NCBI GenBank assembly: GCA_963709505.1
Contig: CAVPXC010000028.1
Span: 1-64,000, forward strand
Source: CAVPXC01 sp963709505
GTDB lineage: Bacteria; Chloroflexota; Anaerolineae; JAAEKA01
Reading direction: 5' to 3'
Length of the DNA: 64,000 nt
The notes beneath the pieces are model-generated. The model saw nothing but the letters and a program-made list of their open reading frames with translations. It did no database searches and had not been told where the DNA came from. The position numbers and the translations under genes were made by a program. This document shows, one piece after another, positions 38,857 through 46,273 of this stretch; within the stretch, counting starts at the first letter, position 1, and the number at the start of each line of letters is the position of its first letter.

Positions 38857-39852
38857 TCATGGCGCCTCCTGCTCCTCCCCTAAGACTGGCGCCTCGTCCG
38901 GCAGGCCCACCTCCGGTGCTGGCTCTACGGAGTGACCGTCGTCGAGTTGGCTATCAGTGTGCGATGCCTCACTGACCATTTCGCCCAACGCCTCCGGCTC
39001 ATCGAGATCGATCTCTTTTGCGTATGCGGCAGCTTCTGCGGGCTCGCTCTCTCGTTCCGCCAAGCGCCCTGCCTTCGAACGGGTTGGAGCGTCCTGTCGC
39101 TTGCGTAGATCGGCGATGATCTGTTTGCGCTCGGTGAGGGTTTTCTGTAGCTGTGCCAGTCGCTCGTTCCGGACTGGCAAGCTGGTTGGATGTCTCTGTC
39201 AGCCGTTGGCGCAGGCTGTTGATCTCGGCCTGCTGACGCTTGATGGCCTGGCGCAAGCCCATGACATCATTCCCCTCGGCCTTGAGATTGGTCCGAAGGG
39301 CGGCAATGATTTCCTCTTGACTCCGCCAATTGCTTGGCGCGCTCAGCCTGTTGGGCTGTCGATGCGGCCAGCGCACGATCGCGCTCGGCCACGGTGTTTC
39401 GCAGTTCAGCAATCGTCTGCTGCTGCGCTTGTTGGGCCGCTTCCTGGGCACGCGTTGCCCCTTGCAGCTGCTGGGCGATCGCATCTTGCTCCTTGACCTT
39501 CTGCTCCAAGCGAGTGAGCGCACGTTCCAAGTCGCTACGCGCACTCTCACTCGCACGCGCCTGGGTGTCGGCAGCTAACCTGGCCTGTTCACGCTCGCGA
39601 ACCTGGCCCTCGGCCTTGCTGAGACGCTCCTTGAGCTCGGCGTTATCCTGCTCGCGATGCTGCATTCGCGAACTCAAGCTTGGCCATCTCATCACGATCC
39701 TTGGCCCGCTGATTCTCGAGGTCGGTTAGTTGCTTGGATACACGCGCCAATTGCTCTTGATCGCGCTTGCCCACGGTGAAGCGCATGATCAGCCACATGG
39801 CGACGAGGCCGACGATCAGACCGATGGCTGCCGACAAAACAACTGGGGTCAT
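38857..39852 (-). pseudogene. Membrane-anchored coiled-coil protein with three frameshifts
   Basis: ATG 39852 opens with a membrane helix (VVLSAAIGLIVGLVAMWLIM) and a coiled coil (EQLARVSKQLTDLENQRAKD). The heptad-rich protein then changes frame near 39665, 39325 and 39180: LKERLSKAEGQVREREQARL, then RTNLKAEGNDVMGLRQAIKR, then RLAQLQKTLTERKQIIADLR, finishing with an acidic tail (VGLPDEAPVLGEEQEAP). Together they make one ~330-residue protein similar in style to RmuC or YhcB-type membrane coiled coils. No catalytic motif is visible. The breaks do not remove sequence, so they could be base-calling errors in repetitive helical code. Confidence 0.65.
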
Positions 39853-40088
39853 GGGTTTCTCCTTGCATTGCAGCGCCTAAGGCGTGGCTAGTAGACAAAC
39901 CAGCGCTGAGGCGATGACACGATCCCGATCAAGACCAGAGAAGCGGCCTCAGACGCCGAAACGCCCCTGCAACAGAGCGCTCTGCATCAGACGCCTTCAG
40001 TTGAACGCTACTGTATCACGACTTCGCCGACTCGACAAGTGCTTGGTTGGGCGTTCCCGGAAGCAGCCATGCCCAGGCCAAACTCGCT
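39853..40088. other. Intergenic region without a supported gene
   Basis: Lies between two divergent units (the coiled-coil gene on the minus strand and the NUDIX/GNAT pair on the plus strand). I see no RNA gene or repeat in it; only the promoter at 40089-40117 follows. Confidence 0.5.
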
Positions 40089-40117
40089 TTGTGGCATCGC
40101 CCATGCACAGGTATAAT
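40089..40117 (+). promoter_or_regulatory. Promoter of the NUDIX/GNAT pair
   Basis: TTGTGG (40089-40094) and TATAAT (40112-40117), spacer 17 bases, 40 bases before the start codon. Confidence 0.7.
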
Positions 40118-40157
40118 CGCCTATACGGCTGGCGATCTTGTTTCCGGAGGCAAACGC

Positions 40158-40622
40158 GTGGAACGAAAGATAACGACCCTGGTCTATGCCATACGCGATG
40201 GCAAGGTATTGATGATGAAACGCCGCAAACAACCTAACCTGGGCCAATGGACGGCGCCCGGCGGCAAGGTGGAATTGCACGAGTCGCCGGCCGAATGTGC
40301 GCTGCGCGAGCTGGCAGAGGAGACCGGACTGGTGGCCGCAGGCCGGCCTGAGCTGCGCATCATCGCTACCGAGACCTCGCCGTTGGCCGGTTGGCAATGG
40401 CTTATGTTTATTTACCTGTTGCGGGAGATCACCGGCGAGGTAATCGACGACTGTCCGGAGGGCGACCTCGCCTGGATCCCCGTGAACGAGGTGCAGACCT
40501 TGCCGATTCCGCAGGCCGATGCGATCTTCTATCCTCTGGTCGTCGGCGGAGCGCCCGGCCCGATCAGTATGAAGTTCGAATACGACGCCGAGCTTATCCT
40601 GCGCGACTGGCGGGTCGAATGA
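40158..40622 (+). CDS. NUDIX hydrolase, MutT/8-oxo-dGTP diphosphatase-like
   Basis: GTG 40158 is fixed by GGAGG (40145-40149). 154 residues. NUDIX box GGKVELHESPAECALRELAE followed by ETGL. The start ITTLVYAIRDGKVLMMKRRK and NLGQWTAPGGKVE matches the branch that cleans oxidised nucleotides (MutT/NudG/MTH1-like), though substrate cannot be proven. It overlaps the next gene by 4 bases (ATGA). Confidence 0.9.
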   Translation: MERKITTLVYAIRDGKVLMMKRRKQPNLGQWTAPGGKVELHESPAECALRELAEETGLVAAGRPELRIIATETSPLAGWQWLMFIYLLREITGEVIDDCPEGDLAWIPVNEVQTLPIPQADAIFYPLVVGGAPGPISMKFEYDAELILRDWRVE

Positions 40623-41071
40623 GCGAAGCGCAGACGTACCTTATCCGGCCAGCAACAGCCGCCGACAGCCCGTTGATCAAACGCACCGTCCGGCAGGCCC
40701 GTCTCGATCAGACCGGACTGGATTGGCGGAACTTCAAGATCGCAGAGCAGATCGACAGCAGCGATATGATAGGCTTCTGCCAGGTGCGGCGCTATGCCGG
40801 TGTGCGCGAACTGGGCAGTCTCTACGTTCGTAAGGCCTTCCGCGGCCAATCCATCGGCGCGGCCTTGATTCACGCTTGCCTGGCCGAGCAAAGCCCGCCT
40901 GTGCACCTGGAGTGCGTCGAAGCACGCCAGACCTATTACGAACGCTTCGGCTTCCGCCGCATTCCAAAACGACAAGCACCGCCGGCGTTGGCCCTCAAGT
41001 CATCCATCGGCGCAACCCTGACCTGGCTGGCTCTACGCCAACACATCATCGTCATGCGCTGGGACGGCTGA
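40619..41071 (+). CDS. GNAT-family N-acetyltransferase, 150 aa
   Basis: ATG 40619 overlaps the NUDIX stop. The fold shows YLIRPATAADSPLIKRTVRQ, LGSLYVRKAFRGQSIGAALI (acetyl-CoA loop) and LECVEARQTYYERFGFRRIP. The C-terminal WLALRQHIIVMRWDG is hydrophobic. Substrate unknown; translational coupling to a nucleotide hydrolase suggests related metabolism but does not prove it. Confidence 0.88.
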   Translation: MSEAQTYLIRPATAADSPLIKRTVRQARLDQTGLDWRNFKIAEQIDSSDMIGFCQVRRYAGVRELGSLYVRKAFRGQSIGAALIHACLAEQSPPVHLECVEARQTYYERFGFRRIPKRQAPPALALKSSIGATLTWLALRQHIIVMRWDG

Positions 41072-41083
41072 GTCGAGTCGGGT

Positions 41084-41758
41084 TCACCATCCGTGTTCGC
41101 CGATCAGCGGCACAAACGCCACTGGCGACAGCCTGTCCTGGGTGACCACGTCGCCCTTCCTGCAGACCAACACCAGATCCTGATAGCCGCGCGGACCCAC
41201 CGGCACGACCATTCGTCCGCCGTCGGCAAGCTGCTCGATCAAGGGAGGAGGCACATGGGGTGCGGCGCATGTGACCAAGATTGCGTCGAAAGGCCCGGCC
41301 TCCGGCCAGCCCAGGCTGCCATCGCCAATTCGAAAAGAAACATTATGACAACCGATCTTCTGCAACGTTTCCTGGGCCTGCTCGCTCAGCCAGGCAAGAC
41401 GCTCCACTGTGTAGACCTCGCCGGCCAATAGGCTCAGCACCGCGGTCTGATAGCCTGATCCCGTGCCAATCTCCAGCACCCTATCGTTGTTGTCGAGTTT
41501 CAGTGTCTCCGTCATGTGGGCCACGACAAAGGGCTGGGAAATCGTCTGCCCATCGCCGATCGGCAGGGCGCCGTCGTAATAGGCGGCATCGCGTTCGTCC
41601 GGTGGAACAAACAGCTCGCGCGGCACAGTGCGCATCGCGTACAGCACGCGCGCATCGCTGATGCCCCACTGTTCGAGTTGGGTCCGAACCATCCACTCGC
41701 GTTGCTCTTCCGGAGTCATATGTTTGGGGATAGGCGAGCGGGAGAGGGAGTCGAACAT
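41084..41758 (-). CDS. pcm: Protein-L-isoaspartate O-methyltransferase
   Basis: Start uncertain: TTG 41785, ATG 41758 or ATG 41719; I use 41758 (MFDSLSRSPIPKHM). The class I methyltransferase shows MVRTQLEQWGISDARVLYAM, FVPPDERDAAYYDGALPIGD, QTISQPFVVAHMTETL (PCMT signature), the SAM motif VLEIGTGSGYQTAVLSLLAG and FDAILVTCAAPHVPPPLIEQ. It repairs isoaspartyl residues in aged proteins using S-adenosylmethionine. The gene stands convergent with the GNAT gene and has tandem 7-base repeats at its 5' end. Confidence 0.95.
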   Translation of the reverse strand: MFDSLSRSPIPKHMTPEEQREWMVRTQLEQWGISDARVLYAMRTVPRELFVPPDERDAAYYDGALPIGDGQTISQPFVVAHMTETLKLDNNDRVLEIGTGSGYQTAVLSLLAGEVYTVERLAWLSEQAQETLQKIGCHNVSFRIGDGSLGWPEAGPFDAILVTCAAPHVPPPLIEQLADGGRMVVPVGPRGYQDLVLVCRKGDVVTQDRLSPVAFVPLIGEHGW

Positions 41759-41775
41759 GGGCGGGGGAGGAGTGG

Positions 41776-41830
41776 CAAGTGTCAAGTGTCAAGTGTCAAG
41801 TGTCATGGTGTCGGGTGTCGGGTGTCGGAG
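41776..41830. repeat. Tandem 7-base repeats
   Basis: Four copies of CAAGTGT followed by related CATGGTGT and CGGGTGT units stand just upstream of the pcm start (minus strand). Period 7 is not a multiple of 3, and copy-number change could alter the distance to a promoter or, if TTG 41785 were the start, the reading frame. Confidence 0.75.
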
Positions 41831-41885
41831 GGATCAGGAGTGCGAGGTGTGGCGTTAGGTAGTGCGGTGATATAGAGAACGACTG

Positions 41886-42164
41886 TTAGTAGCGGATCGA
41901 AAAGCTGCGAAACTCGCCGGTGACGACTTCGGAGTGACTCTCTACGCCGGTGACGTAGGCGTTGGGCGGGCCTTGTTGGCACCAGAACACTACCTGCTGA
42001 ACGGCTTTCTCGTCACCCTCGAACACCGCCTCGACGCGGCCGTCAGGCAGATTACGCACCCAGCCCGTCACGCCGCGCACGTTGGCCTGCCGTTGTGTCT
42101 TGTCACGGAAGAAGACGCCTTGCACATGGCCGGTGATGGTGACGTGAACTCGAACGTTTGTCAT
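41886..42164 (-). CDS. acyP: Acylphosphatase
   Basis: ATG 42164; 92 residues. Pattern RVHVTITGHVQGVFFRDKTQ contains the phosphate-binding loop with catalytic Arg (GHVQGVFFR), and GWVRNLPDGRVEAVFEGDEK contains the catalytic Asn. It hydrolyses acylphosphates such as 1,3-bisphosphoglycerate or carbamoyl phosphate in the cytoplasm. Upstream lies a hairpin (42182-42208) and then a family C palindrome. Confidence 0.95.
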   Translation of the reverse strand: MTNVRVHVTITGHVQGVFFRDKTQRQANVRGVTGWVRNLPDGRVEAVFEGDEKAVQQVVFWCQQGPPNAYVTGVESHSEVVTGEFRSFSIRY

Positions 42165-42215
42165 CTAGGTCTCCACCAGCGGGCTCAGGTTCTGTGGGAA
42201 CCTCAGCCAGAAGTT

Positions 42216-42264
42216 GCTCGGGCCGGTCTGTGCGCAGCCTCCCGTGAGGGACCGACCGAGCCCG
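42216..42264. repeat. Inverted repeat, family C, copy 2, in a geneless stretch
   Basis: GCTCGGGCCGGTC (42216-42228) faces GACCGACCGAGCCCG (42250-42264), sharing its core with the long palindrome at 27349-27442. A separate hairpin lies at 42182-42208 (GGCTCAGGTTC with GGAACCTCAGCC). Another, GACCTCCAAGGTCTTCCGGT followed by ACCTCGGAGGTC, stands at 42544-42575. The whole interval 42165-42592 carries no gene I can support. Confidence 0.6.
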
Positions 42265-42592
42265 TCCGTTTTAATTGCCCGCAGCTATGGCCTACATGTT
42301 TGTACCACGTTCCAGAGTCGCTGTCAAGCGACTTTCACCTGGCCCCCCTACAGCTGCCGCTAGAGTGTTGCAGTTGGCATCGAATCGCTGCAATCCTCGC
42401 GCGGTCTTTGGGCCTTTGCGGCGGCATACCGTCTAACTCAGCGTCTTTGCTGCCTTGTGCGCAAGGGCTACGATGGGTACAATCGGGTACTGCAAGACCA
42501 GAAGGTCAATTCTACAACATGCCCCACGACCTCATCCCACACGACCTCCAAGGTCTTCCGGTACCTCGGAGGTCTAAGCTACGGAACCCGCC

Positions 42593-43447
42593 GTGTCAAT
42601 CCAGCTTGAAATCTACCGCGCATCGGTTCGAGACCAGCAACGGATTCGCCGTTTGGTCGAGGAGTCGCGCCGCAGCTTCGCCGCCTTCGGGCTCGAGGAT
42701 CTGCCGCGCCTGCTGGCCGCAGGCAATTGCATGGTGGCCGACCACAACGGCACCCTGTGGGCCTTTCTGTGCGCCAGCGCCAGCCACTCCGGCTGGGCTT
42801 ATTTGCGCGGCGCGGCGATCAAGGATGGCTGGCGCGTCGACGAAGGCCTGTCTGCCGTGCTCGCTCCGCTGCTTGACCACCTACGGGAACGCGGGATCAG
42901 CCACCTGGCGGTCTACGGCACCGCCCTCTGGCTTGCGCCATCGCTCACGCGCGCCGGCTTCGAGCGGTGGGAATGGATCGTCTCGCTTGAACGGCACCCG
43001 CGGCCTGTGGTCGATCTGCCAGCCACTTCAGCAGTGCTTCGCCCAGTGGGTGGACACGACCTGAACCCGCTTTTGGCGCTCGACCATGCCGCATTCGAGC
43101 CGCCCTATCAATTCACCAGCGGTGAGTTAGTGGAGTTTATGGTCACCAGCGGCTACTTCACGTTGGCCGAAGTGCCAGAGTTGGGGTTAGTAGGCTACGC
43201 CTGCGCCGATGTGGTCGGCGATACCGGGCAGATCATCCGCCTGGCGGTACATCCGTCCGTGCGGAAGCAGGGAATTGGCAGCGCGCTGCTCAATGACGCG
43301 CTTGCCTATTGCCAGTCCAACGGCGTGCATCGTGTGACAATCAACACCCAGGAGAGCAACGACGCGTCGCTCACCCTGTACGAGCAATTTGGCTTTCGCC
43401 GCGTGGGCCGGCGAGTTCCACTGCTGGTTCGGACAGTATCGCCATGA
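42593..43447 (+). CDS. GNAT-family N-acetyltransferase, tandem domain, 284 aa
   Basis: GTG 42593; the only GGAGG is 20 bases upstream inside a hairpin, so initiation is weak or regulated. The N-terminal half is a degenerate GNAT fold (RRLVEESRRSFAAFGLEDLP), and the C-terminal half is complete: IIRLAVHPSVRKQGIGSALL with NTQESNDASLTLYEQFGFRR, like RimI. Substrate unknown. First gene of a run with 4-base overlaps leading into the polysaccharide locus. Confidence 0.88.
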   Translation: MSIQLEIYRASVRDQQRIRRLVEESRRSFAAFGLEDLPRLLAAGNCMVADHNGTLWAFLCASASHSGWAYLRGAAIKDGWRVDEGLSAVLAPLLDHLRERGISHLAVYGTALWLAPSLTRAGFERWEWIVSLERHPRPVVDLPATSAVLRPVGGHDLNPLLALDHAAFEPPYQFTSGELVEFMVTSGYFTLAEVPELGLVGYACADVVGDTGQIIRLAVHPSVRKQGIGSALLNDALAYCQSNGVHRVTINTQESNDASLTLYEQFGFRRVGRRVPLLVRTVSP

Positions 43448-43451
43448 TCGC

Positions 43452-43480
43452 TTGGCACACACCGATTCCCGTGATATACT
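43452..43480 (+). promoter_or_regulatory. Internal promoter in front of the DUF4058 fragment
   Basis: TTGGCA (43452-43457) and TATACT (43475-43480) with a 17-base spacer. It could drive the polysaccharide genes that follow. Confidence 0.6.
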
Positions 43481-43503
43481 CGTACGGGTGGTTTGTCAAG
43501 ACG

Positions 43504-43845
43504 ATGACCTGCTGCGACTTGCCCATGCGCATTTCCGGCAACGGGAGCCGGACGGACTACCGCATCCTCGTCAGCCGCTCTCACCAGCGGCCGCTGGCGG
43601 ACGCCTACCGATTTGGCATCCGAGACGCAATTCCCGACATTCCCGTTCCCTTGCGGAATGGCGAGCCGGAGCCGATTCTAGCGTTGAACCAAATCCTCCA
43701 CGATCTGTACGATCGCGCCGGGTATGACCTGGCCGTGGACTATCGGCAGCCACCCGTTCCTCCATTGGCCGACGCCGACGCCGACTGGGCCGCATCGCTG
43801 CTGGCCCAGCACTTTACCGCCTTTCCAAGTGGACCGCAGCAGTGA
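43504..43845 (+). pseudogene. C-terminal fragment of a DUF4058-family protein
   Basis: From ATG 43504 or 43525 (ATG 43444 lies before the promoter). The sequence DYRILVSRSHQRPLADAYRF, IPDIPVPLRNGEPEPILALN and ILHDLYDRAGYDLAVDYRQP is the recognisable end of DUF4058, which is normally about 250 residues; the first half is missing. Function unknown even in intact members, which are frequent in Cyanobacteria and Chloroflexota. Its end overlaps the deacetylase start by 4 bases (GTGA), so it may survive as a leader reading frame for coupling. Confidence 0.65.
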
Positions 43846-44903
43846 AACGTCCCGTCAGACTTCGCATCGGCCCGGGCATTGCCTGGTTCATTGCCCTTAC
43901 CTTCCTCGCCGCCTGCCAGCAGGTGAACCCGCCTCCCGCTCTGCAACCGGCCGGCGTTGCCCAGGCCACGAGCCCGGCTGCCGCTCCTGCAGCCCGCGCG
44001 GCCACCGCCATCCCATCGCCGACGCCAACCGTCACCGCCAGCCCAACGCCGACCGTCACCTCCAGCCCGACGCCAACCGTAACTGCAACGGCGAGCCCCT
44101 CCTCCACGCCCACACCAACTGTCACCCCAACGCCGACCCCTCTGCCCACACCCGATGGAGTGCAGCGGCAGGTGCGCGTGCCGATTTTGATGTACCACTA
44201 CGTCTCCGTCCCGCCGAGCGACGCCGACCGCTATCGCCGCGACCTATCGGTGCCGCCCGAACTGTTCGAACAACACCTGGCATATCTCAAGGAGCAAGGC
44301 TATCAGACGATCAGTCTCGACGATCTGATCAATTTCCTGGCGTTGGGCCGGCCGTTGCCTCCCGGCGGGAAACCGGTGATCATTTCCTTTGACGACGGCT
44401 ACCTGGACAACTACCAGAACGCCCTTCCGCTGCTGCAAAAGTACGGCTTCACCGGCGTCTTCTTTGTCGTCACCGAGCTGGCCGAACGAGCCTCAGCCGG
44501 CATGACCGCGCCCGATGGCCTGCGCTATGCCGATGTCTACATGACCTGGGAGCAGTTGCGCGCGATGGCGGCGGCGGGCATGGATGTTGAATGCCACGCC
44601 CGTGTGCACGAAGACTTGACCGAGAACGACGACGAGCGCCTGATCTGGCAAGTGCTGGGCTGTCGCGAGATGATCGAAAGCCAGCTGGGCCAACGCCCGC
44701 GCTATGTAGCCTACCCCTCCGGCATCTACGACAAACGTGTGGCAGCGACGTTCGCCTCCGACGGATACTGGGGTGGCATCACAACCCAACAGGGCATCCA
44801 GCAAAACTCCGCCCGGCCCTTCGAGCTCAAACGCCTGCGCGTGCGTAACACAACGACGCCGGAGCAGTTGGCCGAACTATTGGCGTGGAAGGAGAAGGAG
44901 TGA
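43842..44903 (+). CDS. Polysaccharide deacetylase-family lipoprotein
   Basis: GTG 43842; 353 residues. Signal peptide with lipobox (WFIALTFLAAC, Cys25), then a ~75-residue Thr/Pro/Ser spacer with TPTVT repeats, then a NodB-type domain: PILMYHYVSVP, ISFDDGYLDNYQNALPLLQK (metal-binding FDDG), VFFVVTELA, MDVECHARVHEDLT (the His pair in ECHARVH stands for the usual SHTxxH) and AYPSGIYDKRVA. The enzyme should remove acetyl groups from a surface polysaccharide, anchored to the outer face of the membrane. It overlaps the next gene by 4 bases. Confidence 0.92.
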   Translation: MKRPVRLRIGPGIAWFIALTFLAACQQVNPPPALQPAGVAQATSPAAAPAARAATAIPSPTPTVTASPTPTVTSSPTPTVTATASPSSTPTPTVTPTPTPLPTPDGVQRQVRVPILMYHYVSVPPSDADRYRRDLSVPPELFEQHLAYLKEQGYQTISLDDLINFLALGRPLPPGGKPVIISFDDGYLDNYQNALPLLQKYGFTGVFFVVTELAERASAGMTAPDGLRYADVYMTWEQLRAMAAAGMDVECHARVHEDLTENDDERLIWQVLGCREMIESQLGQRPRYVAYPSGIYDKRVAATFASDGYWGGITTQQGIQQNSARPFELKRLRVRNTTTPEQLAELLAWKEKE

Positions 44904-46148
44904 GATTGCGTATTCTTTACCTCTCCCAATACTTCCCCCCCGAAGTCGGCGCTACGCAAACTCGCGCCTACGAGATGGCACGCGGGCTGGTGCAGGCCGG
45001 TCACCAGGTGACTATGGTTGCCGAGGTGCCAAACCATCCGTCGGGGATCATTCCGCCGGCCTACCGAGGCAAGTGGTTCGAGCGCAGCGACCTGGACGGC
45101 ATCGACGTGCTGCGGGTCTGGGTCAAGGCCTCGGCGGTCAAGAGTTTTCGCTCACGCATGGCCTTTTACCTGACTTTTATGGCAAACGGCGCGCTGGTGG
45201 GCGCCTTGCAAGCGCGCGGCCCGTTTGATGTGGTCTATGCCACCTCGCCCCCCTTGTTTGTGGGTGGCGCCGGGCTGGCGTTGCACTGGCTGAAGCGCAC
45301 GCCTTTGGTCTTTGAAGTGCGCGATCTGTGGCCAGAATCCGCTGTTGTGCTGGGAGAGTTGCGCAGTCAACGTGCCATCGCTCTTGCCACACGCCTGGAA
45401 GAACTGTGCTATAATCGGGCGTCTCGAGTTCGTGGTGGTCACCGAGGGTATTCGGCAGCGACTGTTGGCTCGCGGCCAGGCAGCCGAGAAGCTAGTCCTG
45501 ATCCCCAACGGTGCCAACACGGAGCTGTTCCAACCGGAGCCAGCGCTGGGCGCCGAGTTTCGCCGGCAGCACGGCCTTCGGCCCGATGATTTTGTGGTGG
45601 CGTACGCCGGCATTCACGGAATTGCGCAAGGGCTGGAGACAGTTCTTTACGCGGCCCAGGTACTACGCAACTCGGCGGGCATCCGCTTCGTGATGATCGG
45701 CGAAGGCCCGGTCAAGGTCGATTTACAACAGCTGCGGGCTGAGCTCAGCCTGGATAACGTGCTGATGCTGCCGGAACAGCCACGCGCGAGCATGCCGGCG
45801 GCTCTATCGGCGGCCGATGTGGCTCTCGTCCCGTTGCGCAATGTCGAGCTCTTCGAACATGCCGTGCCGTCCAAACTTTTCGACGCCTGGGCCTGCGGCT
45901 GTCCGGTGCTTCTGAGCATCGGCGGCGAGGCACGACGAATAATGGAGACAGCCAACGGCGGCTTGTATGTGCCGCCAGAGGACTCAACTGCGCTTGCAGG
46001 TGCCATCAACCAATTGGCCAAGCTACCCGATCGCGGCCGCAGCCTGGGCGCAAACGGCCGCCGCTTCACCGAAGAACACTATTCTCGCCAAGCTCAGGCC
46101 AGGCAGTTGGAGCGGCTCCTGTTGCAGGTGGTCGTCCACGCCTTTTAG
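44900..46148 (+). pseudogene. WbuB-like GT4 glycosyltransferase with one frameshift
   Basis: GTG 44900 directly behind GGAGAAGGAG, overlapping the deacetylase stop. First frame: LRILYLSQYFPPEVGATQTR, MVAEVPNHPSGIIPPAYRGK, LVFEVRDLWPESAVVLGELR. Near 45425 the frame changes and continues VVVTEGIRQRLLARGQAAEK, LVLIPNGANTELFQPEPALG, YAGIHGIAQGLETVLYAAQV, then VPSKLFDAWACGCPVLLSIG and the end at 46148. Joined length ~415 residues is normal for WbuB/WcaI-type enzymes that add N-acetyl-fucosamine-like sugars. A single shift in an otherwise perfect gene is a candidate sequencing error. Confidence 0.88.
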
Positions 46149-46168
46149 ACCAGCTAGCACACGCCTTG

Positions 46169-46199
46169 TTGAGTTTTGTCTCCCAATCTGTGCTATAAT
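46169..46199 (+). promoter_or_regulatory. Promoter of the ligase/TPR gene
   Basis: TTGAGT (46169-46174) and TATAAT (46194-46199) with a 19-base spacer; start codon 75 bases downstream. Confidence 0.5.
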
Positions 46200-46273
46200 G
46201 CCGAGGTGTTTTTGCAGGAAAGGTTGCAACGCACCGTCGATTTCTTCCGTCCCCTCGCATTGAGAACGAGTTC

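Noticed and set aside
41776..41830. CRISPR or microsatellite-coded peptide
   Set aside because: Seven-base units without spacers; no reading frame through them is supported except the optional TTG extension of pcm.
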